DNA of 64,000 nt from Caenorhabditis elegans (Eukaryota > Nematoda > Chromadorea > Rhabditida > Rhabditidae). Positions 22,471-31,462 of this stretch are shown here, in pieces. Numbering within the stretch: the stretch's first letter is position 1; each line of letters begins with the position of its first letter. Position numbers and translations under genes: made by a program. Where the stretch lies: the NCBI RefSeq assembly GCF_000002985.6, contig NC_003282.8, positions 2,728,001 to 2,792,000 of the forward strand. Reading direction: 5' to 3'. The notes under the pieces were generated by a model. The model searched no databases and was not told the origin of the DNA. It saw nothing but the letters and a program-made list of their open reading frames with translations.

Positions 22471-23867
22471 AAAATTTTCTTATTTTTTGGTTTTTAGTTG
22501 TAAGTTAATTGTGACCACTTTTCTAGGTATGATTAAAATTCAGCTAAATCAGTGGGTGGACCGCGACGCGACCGCGACGCGACCGCAACGCGCGATTGAA
22601 ACTTTTTTGTTCCAAAATTTTAAAAACGGTTGTGTGAGACTTTCTATGGTGTTTCTACTCTTATCACTTAGGCTTATGAATTGTAGCAAAAATGATTATT
22701 TTTCACATGTTTTGGCGAAAAGCTTATAATACTTTTGATCTCAAAAAAAAAAATCTAAAATTCATACTTCTCTGAGAACCGGGAAATTATTGTTTACACA
22801 CATGTCTATCCCGTTTTGATAGAAATAATAATAGTAGTTCTCTAGAAATTCAGAGAAAAACAGAAGAAACACGGAAAATAAGGGGTGTCTCTAATCTCTC
22901 GAGCCATATGCTTCAATAAACACACTTTTTGACTTTTTTTGAGGTTATGTTATGTTAAAGTAGGTGAAGTAAAGTAAGCATAAAGGTTTTTAGTAGGTTT
23001 TTTTTTTCTAAAATTGAAGTTTTTGAAAAATGATACATTTTAGAATTTTGAGGCAGTTTTAGCAACACAAAACGTTCTGCAAAATTTAAACTTACATATA
23101 ACAGTGTATTCTATAAATGGAATTTTTCTTTGAACCTATAGGTAAATAGATTTTCTGAAAATTTGGAAAATTCCAGAATATTTTTTAGTTCTTCAGTCTT
23201 CAAAAAGCACTTAATTTTCAATTAAACATGAAACTTGAAACATTTTTTTTTAACCTTTCGCTTTAATTACCCCACTAGGACCGGAGTGACCGCGACGCGA
23301 CCGCAACGCGCGTGCAAAACTCTAGAAGGCTGTAACTTGACTCAAACTGAACCAATTTTAGAAAATTTTAATTTTCTGCAAATTGCCAAAAGTTGCAAAT
23401 TTAACATTTGTTTCAAGTAAAATTCCTGTGACTTTTGAAATTATTCAGACCGCGACGCGACCGCAACGCAACTCCTTTTTTTCAGATTTGTAAGTCGGCT
23501 CTCGGTGTTTTTTTTGCAATTTTAAAATTTTAAACAAAACTATTTTAAAGTAATTTTTTCAAAAATTTTTGTACTAAGAAAACCACAAAGATATATCGAA
23601 CCTGAAAATTCAAAGAATTTTTTGAACTCTGCCACTTCCCCATGGTTCTTTGACATAAAACCCTAACAGAAAAAGGCTTATCCAATATTCACATTCACTT
23701 TTATTCGATTCCTCTTCTTTTCTTCCCCCTTCTTTTTGCTCCTTTTCGCCTTCCACCTTTCTGCTCCAAGTGTGCTCTTTTTTGTGCATTTTCTTGTGCG
23801 AATCAACAACAGCTTAGCTTTTATGACTAGTCCCACATTGAAAAACAAAACGAAAAACGATTTCCAG
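22471..23867. other. Intergenic, no gene seen
   Basis: AT-rich sequence with CG-rich motif copies at 22555, 23290 and 23447. The last 200 bases are T/C-rich and probably include the promoter of the gene starting at 23882. TTTCCAG ending at 23867 is a possible trans-splice acceptor for it. Confidence 0.5.
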
Positions 23868-23881
23868 ATTCACACGCAGAA

Positions 23882-25373
23882 ATGTCTATTGATCGTGCAC
23901 GTGCTGGAACTATCGAGAGGAGACAGGTAAATTTTTGATTTATTCGATAAATTGAAATGTTATTTGAAAAATACAATGTCCGTTAACTTTTGGGTAAGCT
24001 GGAAAATTTCGATGAATTTGGAGCATTTTGAACTAAATTACAGCCGTTCAAATTGTGAGGGGCGCGGCGCGGTCGCGTCGCGGTCAGCTCAAAAATTTTG
24101 AGCGACTGTAGGTTTGCCCCCAAAATTCGTATTGCGTTGAAAATTTTTGGGGATTCTTAAAATACGATTTTCCATCAAAAACTGAGTGGCTTGGAATTAT
24201 TGAAAATCAAAGTTACCTTCGGAATTTTCGGAATTTTCGGATTTTTAAAAAAAATTTATTAACAAGTTATATGAATTTTAAATTTTTGAATAAAATCATG
24301 CTTTGGGTCAGCTGAAAAAATTTCAAAGAATAATAAGCATTTTAAGCAGAACTACAAGCACCCAAAGTTTGTAGGACGCGGCGCGGTCGCGTCGCGGTCA
24401 GCACTCAAACTTTGTGCAGATATAACATTACTCAATGTTGTCGTAGATGTCTGAAAATTTTGGAGCTAGTGAGCAACTGGTTAAACTACAAAACTTTTAA
24501 TTTTCAGCGTCTCCATGACCTTGTCGACTTGCGGGAGGAGCTGAGAGATCTTCAAGCTAACTTGGTGGGTGCTTCTAGTTTTCAGTGCTTTTTATAGTAT
24601 TTCAGTATTTATTTTATAATTTAGGAACACGAAGAACTACGGTTTGCGGATGCCGTAAAAGAAAGATCCTCCATTATGAACAAAAACGACCAGGAAGATT
24701 CAGAGGACGAGGATCATTTTTTGGAAAGCTTGCGGCTAACTGAAGAAAATATTGTAAGTTTGGAAGATGCACAAAAAAAATGCAGAGTTCTAGGATAATT
24801 TTGAACAAAGCTATAAGCTTCCAAAGTTTTGACCGTGCGACGCGGTCGCGTCGCGGCTAATCTCTCATTTTCAATTACATATATCTCAGCTCTCAGTTGT
24901 TCAATTGACTTCTAAATTGATAGGCGGTCTAATCAAGTTGTGCTCTAGTGGATTATCAAAAAAAAAGCAAAAATTCGAAGATTAAAAAATTTTCTGTTTA
25001 AAATTTAAAAAAAAAGTTGACTCTGCTTATTAAAACCTAGCCGTTTAGAAAGCATTTCTAATTTCCGGTAAAATCATCAAATTTTAAAATTCTAAAATTT
25101 TTTGAGCAAAGTTAAAGGCTCCTAATGTTCAAAGCGTGCGTCGCGGTCGCGTCGCGGCGGCAGTCAAATCTTGGCTCCTATTGAAGCTAGCACGCTAAAT
25201 ATTTTTTTGGCGACTGGGAGCTTAATTTCCTTTTAAATATCGATATTAATATCTAAATATTACAGCACTCCCATCGTCAGAAGATTCTGGAAATCCAAGG
25301 GAAGATAATCGACAAAAAGGAGAGCATTTTAAGCCTTGAGATTCTAGTGAAGCTTCACGAAAATGATAAATAA
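23882..25373 (+). CDS. Small coiled-coil protein, 4 exons, 112 aa
   Basis: Exons 23882-23926, 24508-24564, 24625-24753 and 25266-25373 are all phase 0 and join to 112 codons plus stop. The product is highly charged and almost entirely heptad-like: RRQRLHDLVDLREELRDLQA, an acidic linker with DQEDSEDEDHF, then QKILEIQGKIIDKKESILSL. It has no signal peptide, membrane segment or catalytic motif. This looks like a small structural or adaptor subunit, but I cannot assign a family. TTTCCAG ends 14 bases before the ATG, a possible SL acceptor. AATAAA at 25445 gives a short 3' UTR. Introns 1, 2 and 3 are enlarged by repeats; introns 1 and 3 each contain CG-rich motif copies. Clean splice sites at every junction and no frameshift argue for a real gene. 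Confidence 0.75.
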
Positions 25374-26289
25374 TTATCGGGTTTTTTTTCGTTCTTGATT
25401 TTTCGCACCTAAAATTAAATTGTTGGTTTTTTGTCCTCGCTAGAAATAAAACAAAAAATCCAAAACACCAATTTACCCGGTTCCAAAGGGAAAATACTAG
25501 TGCAATCTCTAGAGAAAACTGGTATATTTACAGAAAAAATTCAGTTCTTCTTTTTCGTTAGTTTTTGCTCTTAAAATGTAACGGTTTTGTCTAGAAGCTT
25601 TAAAACTTTAATATCTTAAAACCAATAACTTTTGTCAAAATTTGCTAACTATCAAATTAATCTACGCAACATTTCCTATATTTTGTTAGTTGACAACTTT
25701 TTTCTAGCTATTTTCCCGGAGGAGTTACGGGGATTCAACGGTGGCAAGGTAAGAGAGTGTGGGAGAGAGAGAGAGAGAGAGACTCAGACAGCGTGCGCAC
25801 TCTCCCCACCTGCGTCTCTCTCCTCTCGCCGTGATACTTTTAAACGCATATAACTTAGTGTAGGAGAACGCTGCAAAAAAGTTGTCAACTAACTAAAATG
25901 TAGGGAATTTTGCGTACAACAACTTTTTATTCACTATTTGTTGATTCCTTGACTGTAAATTGAAATATGAGAAATTTTCACATGTAGTCCAAAACACCAA
26001 TTTACTCAGTTCCAAAGGGACAAATACTAGTACATACTCTAGAGAAAGCTTGTATGTTTATTTTAATTTATTACGATAGTTAAATATCGTGAGGTAAAAA
26101 AGCATATTCACAGTATATGAAAGTATATACAAAGAGTATAAAGCTGGTATATTCTCTGAAAAACTCCGTTTTCCTTTTTGGTGCTCTTGAAAACTATTTT
26201 TTCTACAAACTTGAATATCTTGAAAATAAACCATTTTATTCAGTTTTGCTAATTGTCAAAACAATCTTCCCAAAATCTTTTGAAGGAAT
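25374..26289. other. Intergenic with one hairpin element
   Basis: Holds palindromic GAGACGCAG element copy 4 at about 25625-25925 (with a (GA)n stretch at 25765-25780). Two similar blocks, 'CCAAAACACCAATTTACCCGG' at 25460 and its near repeat at 25990, flank that element. No gene is seen. Confidence 0.55.
25625..25925. mobile_element. Palindromic GAGACGCAG hairpin element, copy 4
   Basis: Arms ATTTTGTTAGTTGACAACTT and AAGTTGTCAACTAACTAAAA flank GAGACTCAGACAGCGTGCGC / CACCTGCGTCTCTCTCC. Confidence 0.8.
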
Positions 26290-26760
26290 ATTAGTTTGAG
26301 GTTAGTAGTGGGATATGGTCGGGACTGTAGTAATACTGTAGAGGTACTGTAGGAGTACTGTAGGATTACTGTAGTTTGGGAAAAATTGACTTTTTGTCTT
26401 ATGAAGGAATATTGGTTTGAGGTTAGTGGAGGGATATGGTCGGGGTACTGTAGAGATACTGTAGGAGTACTGTAGGATTACTGTAGGATTACTGTAGTTT
26501 GGAAAAAATTGACGTTTCGTCTTTTGAAGGAATATTGGTTTGAGATTAGTGATGGGATATGGACGGGTACTGTAGTAGTACTGTAGAGGTACTGTAGGAG
26601 TACTGTAGGATTACTGTAGTTTGGGAAAAATTGACTTTTCATCTTTTGAAGGAATATTAGTTTGGGGTTAGTGGAGGGATATGGTCGGGGTACTGTAGTA
26701 GTACAATAGAGATACTGTAGGAGTACTGTAGGATTAATTTAGGAAAAATTGGTTTTTCGT
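26290..26760. repeat. TACTGTAG array in about 120-bp units
   Basis: Four imperfect units run from a 'GAAGGAATATTGGTTTGAGG' lead through a string of 10-11-bp words (GTACTGTAGG, AGTACTGTAG, GATTACTGTA) to 'GGGAAAAATTGAC'. Each unit carries three to five TACTGTAG words. The array abuts the heat-shock-element satellite, and the lead 'GAAGGAATATTGG' runs directly into it. Confidence 0.9.
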
Positions 26761-28600
26761 ATTTGGTAGGAATATTGGAAACTTCGGGAAAATTCAGAAA
26801 TGTTCCAGAACCTTCTGAAAATTTCTGGAAAATTCTGGAATGTTCTAGAACGTTCTGGAAAATTCGAGAAAAATCTGGCATATTCCAGAACCTTCTGGAA
26901 AATTCGAAAACGTTCTGGAATTTTCTAGAAATTTCTGGAAAATTCGAAACAATTCTGGAATGTTCTAGAACCTTCTGGAAAATTCGAGAAAATTCTGAAA
27001 TGTTCTAGAACTTTCTGGAAAGTTCGAAAAAATTCTGGAATGTTCTAGAACCTTCTGGAAAATTCGAAAACGTTCTGGAATTTTCTAGAAATTTCTGGAA
27101 AATTCGAAACAATTCTGGAATGTTCTAGAACCTTCTGGAAAATTCGAGAAAATTCTGAAATGTTCTAGAACTTTCTGGAAAGTTCGAAAAAATACTGGAA
27201 TGTTCCAGAACCTTCTGGAAAATTCGAGAAAACTCTGGAATGTTCTAGAACTTTCTGGAAAATTCGAAAAAATTCTGGAATGTTCTAGAACCTTCTGGAA
27301 AATTCGAAAACGTTCTGGAATTTTCTAGAAATTTCTGGAAAATTCGAAACAATTCTGGAATATTCCAGAACCTTCTGGAAAATTCGAAAACGTTCTGGAA
27401 TTTTCTATAAATTTCTGGAAAATTCGAAACAATTCTGGAATGTTCTAGAACCTTCTGAAAAACTCGGAAAAATACTGGAATGTTCCAGAACCTTCTGGAA
27501 AATTCGAGAAAATTCTGGAATGTTCTAGAACCTTCTGGAAAATTCGAAAACGTTCTGGAATTTTCTAGAAATTTCTGGAAAATTCGAAACAATTCTGGAA
27601 TATTCCAGAACCTTCTGGAAAATTCGAAAACGTTCTGGAATTTTCTAGAAACTTCTGGAAAATTCTAAACAATTCTGGAATGTTCTAGAACCTTCTGGAA
27701 AACTCGGAAAAATACTGGAATGTTCCAGAACTTTCTGGAAAATTCGAGAAAACTCTGGAATGTTCTAGAACTTTCTGGAAAATTCGAAAAAATTCTGGAA
27801 TGTTCTAGAACCTTCTGGAAAATTCGAAAACGTTCTGGAATTTTCTAGAAATTTCTGGAAAATTCGAAACAATTCTGGAATATTCCAGAACCTTCTGGAA
27901 AATTCGAAAACGTTCTGGAATTTTCTAGAAATTTCTGGAAAATTCGAAACAATTCTGGAATGTTCTAGAACTTTCTGGAAAACTCGGAAAAATACTGGAA
28001 TGTTCCAGAACCTTCTGGAAAATTCGAGAAAATTCTGGAATGTTCTAGAACCTTCTGGAAAATTCGAAAACGTTCTGGAATTTTCTAGAAATTTCTGGAA
28101 AATTCGAAACAATTCTGGAATATTCCAGAACCTTCTGGAAAATTCGAAAACGTTCTGGAATTTTCTAGAAATTTCTGGAAAATTCGAAACAATTCTGGAA
28201 TGTTCTAGAACCTTCTGGAAAACTCGGAAAAATACTGGAATGTTCCAGAACCTTCTGGAAAATTCGAGAAAACTCTGGAATGTTCTAGAACTTTCTGGAA
28301 AATTCGAAAAAATTCTGGAATGTTCTAGAACCTTCTGGAAAACTCGGAAAAATACTGGAATGTTCTAGAAACTTCTGGAAAATTTGAGAAAGTTCTGGAA
28401 TATTCTAGAACTTTCTGTAAAATTCGAAAAATTTCTGGAATGTTCTAGAAACTTCTGGAAAATTCGAGAAAATTCTAGAATGTTCCAGAACTTTCTAGAA
28501 AAATCGGGAAAATTCTGGAATTTTTAGAACCTTCTGGAGAATTCGAAAAAAATTCTGGAATGTTTCAGAACCTTCTGGAAAATTCAATAAGAAATCTGGA
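26761..28600. repeat. 1.8-kb satellite of continuous heat-shock-element pentamers
   Basis: The sequence is an unbroken alternation of TTCnn and GAAnn pentamers, for example TTCTGGAATGTTCTAGAACC. This is the consensus architecture of a heat shock element bound by HSF trimers. The 10-bp register is kept from 26761 to about 28520, so every insertion or deletion there was a multiple of 10 bp. Local units of 80 bp are visible. A 520-bp higher-order repeat is clear, since 27241-27760 and 27761-28280 match with few changes. After 28525 the register slips and the array decays. Open frames through the array on both strands (FRIFQKFLENSRTF-like peptides) follow from the repeat and are not genes. Confidence 0.95.
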
Positions 28601-28839
28601 ATGTTCGTGGTGAGACCAATCGTGGTGAGACCCACAAGTTTAGGCGGGAAATTTAAATTTTCCGAAAAAAAACATTTTGACGGGATGTTCAAATTTTCTG
28701 AAAAAAATTTACCGGGAAATTCAAATTCGAAAATTGTGGACCGATCTAGAATCTTCTTGAAAATTCGTTCCATTATGATTTTTCTTTTGAGTACGCCAGT
28801 CGGAGCACGCGCTTTAGCGCGTGCGAACGGCAGGTTTAC

Positions 28840-29330
28840 TATATTTTGTCAGTTGACAACTTTTTTCTAGCTATTTTCCACGAGGTTCTGGCCTTCCTCA
28901 GGAATTTTTCGCGCTCCATTGGCAATCGCCTGCCGGACAATGCGTGGAAAAGTGTCGTGTACTCCACACGGACAAATCCATTTAGTTTTACAACTAAAAA
29001 CGAGCCGCGACGCGACACGCAACGCGCCGTAAATCTACACAAAATCTCTCCGATTCAAAATGGCCTAGTTCGGCAAACTCTGCCATTTCGATTTATGAGG
29101 GAAACCAGAATTCCGTGATTTTCCCCGTACAAAGGCTTGAAGGTGACCAGGTGAGAGAGTAAGGGAAGAGCAGACGCAGACAGCGCGCGCACTCTCACCA
29201 CCTGCGTCTCTCTCCTCTCGCACCAATTATTTAAAACGCACATAACTCCGCGTAGGGGGACGCTAGAAAAAAGTTGTCAACTAACAAAATGTAGGGAATT
29301 TTGCGAACAATGTGTTGGTAGTTGACACTT
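28840..29330. repeat. Long dispersed repeat, copy B (inverse of 22045-22470)
   Basis: Flanked by ATTTTGTCAGTTGACAACTT at the left and AAGTTGTCAACTAACAAAAT at the right, so the unit behaves as one palindromic-ended element of about 480 bp. It carries the CG-rich motif (28992), GTGTACTCCACACGGACAAA and the GAGACGCAG hairpin. The perfect outer arms suggest this is the more complete copy. Confidence 0.85.
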
Positions 29331-31440
29331 TTTTGAAACTCCTGCTAAATGGTGAGATATACTACTTTGAATTTTACATTAATAAATTGTGTGTATTTTT
29401 TTTTGAAATGTGCCAGATTGATGTTTCAAAAAACGTATCATCAAAAAAGTTGTAACTAAAAATCTAACGAAAAAAACACGTCCAAAAACCGGAAAGTTGT
29501 TCATCTGACGCATGTTTTGACATCCCGAGGGGACCCTGATTGCTCACTAACAGACAGGTGATAAAGTTCAATTTGCAAAGTTCAAGTTATATTTTTTTGG
29601 CTATAAATTGGCGTGAAAACATGAAAACACTGCATTTTTGCAGTTTGAAAGGAAGTTTTTATTTTGAATTATTTTGAAATTTTTTCAATTTTTAATTTCT
29701 ATTTTTCACCTGTTTTTTCTTGTTATTTATATTTTCGTTCTAATTTTTTTTGTATCTGACAATTAGTTTTTAAGATTTTTGGTAGTTATTCATATCGGTT
29801 TTTGGTTCCAAAATTTTGAAGTTTTTTTTGGAAGCTACTACCAGTGCCTAATGTTCCGGAATAGTGATTTTAAGCTTTAGAAAACGGGTTTCTGGGTGAT
29901 CAGTAAATATGTGGCATTTTTTTTTAAATTTTTTTTTTTGACATTTTTCAAATAGTAATATTTCTCTGACCGTTAGTCGTACATATTAGTTGCTAATTGC
30001 CAAAATGTAGCAAATTTTCTGTAGATCACTGTATTAGTTAAAATTTTCCAGTAGTTGTTACAGTTCAACAGATAGAGCGGTTTGAAGCTGACTGAAACCA
30101 CATTTTATATTTTTCGTAAAATTTCCGATTTGCAACTTTCCTTTTTTTAACTTTTGCCTATGCTTAAAATTTTCCTATTTAGAGTAATTTCAACGAGATA
30201 AAATTTTTGACCCTAACGAAGGTTTGAACCATTGACCTCCAGAGCCACAGACATTCATGTTAGCCACTGCGCCATCTGACCGATTTTTTCGAAACACCAA
30301 AAAACTAGCAGAATTGATCCAGAGATCAAAGTTTATGTAATATTATGCACTTTTTGATGAATGTTTTGATTAACCATATTAAATATTTAAACTATGAGTC
30401 AATTACCAAAAAGTTCAGTAATCCTTAGACTCCCCTCGGGCCTTTTTTGGCGAAAATGTCACTTTACGTTGTTCCATTAGGAATTTAGAGACTAGAGTAT
30501 ATAAACTGAACCAAAAAAAACATTTTGTCGTTAGACAACACTTAATGTTAGACTAACCTCTAAACAATAAACGAAAAACTACAAAGGGTCAAATATTTTC
30601 CAAAAATTTCTGTGATGTAGGAAAAACTTGACCCAGGTTTATTTTTACTTTAAAAGGAAAAGTGAAATTATTGAAACATCTAGGTAAAATTTCAGCTCAC
30701 TAGGACCATTTTGAGCATAGTTATGAACTTTGGAAATTTTTGGGTGAACCGCGACGCGACCGCGCCGCGCGGCTGAAACTTTAAACTGTTGTAACTTTGT
30801 TCACAGTTACCCGATTTTTTCGAAATTTTTGGTGATAATTTCAAATTTAGAGTATGTATGCGACGCTACGTAGGATTAAAATTTTTTCATTTTTTAATTT
30901 AAAAAAAATCAAAATGGAAAACACAAAAAATCAGTCTGAAAATTTTGCGACATATTTTCATAAATTTTCGACGCGTTGCGGTCGCGTCGCGATTGTTCTA
31001 AAAATTTCAAATTTTCGAGTGAGTCAGAAAATTAGGAATAACTTTAATTTCTTCCTCTCTCCACCCTCAAATTGCACCAGAAACTTTCACCTGTCCTGCA
31101 AAATGTCTGAGAAAAGTTTGAAAGAAAATTGATTTATTTACTTTTTTAAAATTTTATATAAATTTTGAAACATCGGCAATACGAACGAAATACGAATTAT
31201 GCGCTGAGCTCTTCGAACTTTTGTGGGAATATTCGAAATTCTTTTCAATTTTTTTTTTTGAAATTTTTTTTTGGAAGTTCCCATAGCCTTTGTCTGTGCG
31301 AAAATCGTATAAATTCCAGCGTTCTTTGTCTGAAAAGTTCAGTTCAATTGGAGATTAAACTCCTTGGGTTTTCGCCAGAAAGCCACTTTTGCAATTTCCT
31401 CAATTTTCAGAAATAAGAAAACACTACAAAAGACGATTTT
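29331..31440. other. Intergenic, no gene seen
   Basis: AT-rich, including CG-rich motif copies at 30748 (CCGCGACGCGACCGCGCCGC) and 30967 (GACGCGTTGCGGTCGCGTCG) and a tRNA-like sequence at 30208-30282. The last 100 bases probably contain the promoter or trans-splice site of the chemoreceptor starting at 31463 (TTTTCAG ending about 31443). Confidence 0.5.
30208..30282 (-). repeat. tRNA-like sequence, minus strand
   Basis: On the minus strand it reads CAGATGGCGCAGTGGCTAAC (A box), then AATGGTTCAAACCTTCGTTA (B box GGTTCAAACC). Acceptor and T stems are weak, so a tRNA pseudogene or SINE is likely. Confidence 0.5.
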
Positions 31441-31462
31441 CAGGCTCAGTTTTCATTTAAAA

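Larger units (their letters stand above)
20790..25170. repeat. Interspersed CG-rich motif GGTCGCGTCGCGGTC
   Basis: Copies occur at about 20797, 21261, 21700, 22300, 22555 (two in tandem), 23290, 23447, 24062, 24370, 24830 and 25132, with further copies at 28992, 30748 and 30967. Orientation varies. Several follow similar text, such as 'CTATAAGCCTCCAAAGTTT' before and 'CAAACTTTG' after, so the CG block is the core of a longer, mostly AT-rich dispersed repeat. Three copies lie in introns of the small gene at 23882-25373. Confidence 0.85.

Noticed and set aside
20708..23420. Short frames between the nuclear receptor and the coiled-coil gene
   Set aside because: They cross CG-rich repeat copies and lack acceptor/donor context; no recognisable protein.
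26763..28370. Long open frames of 80-122 codons on both strands (repetitive FWNVLELSGKF and SRTFQNF-like peptides)
   Set aside because: They follow directly from the 10-bp satellite, whose frame stays open on both strands; no splice, start or composition evidence for protein.
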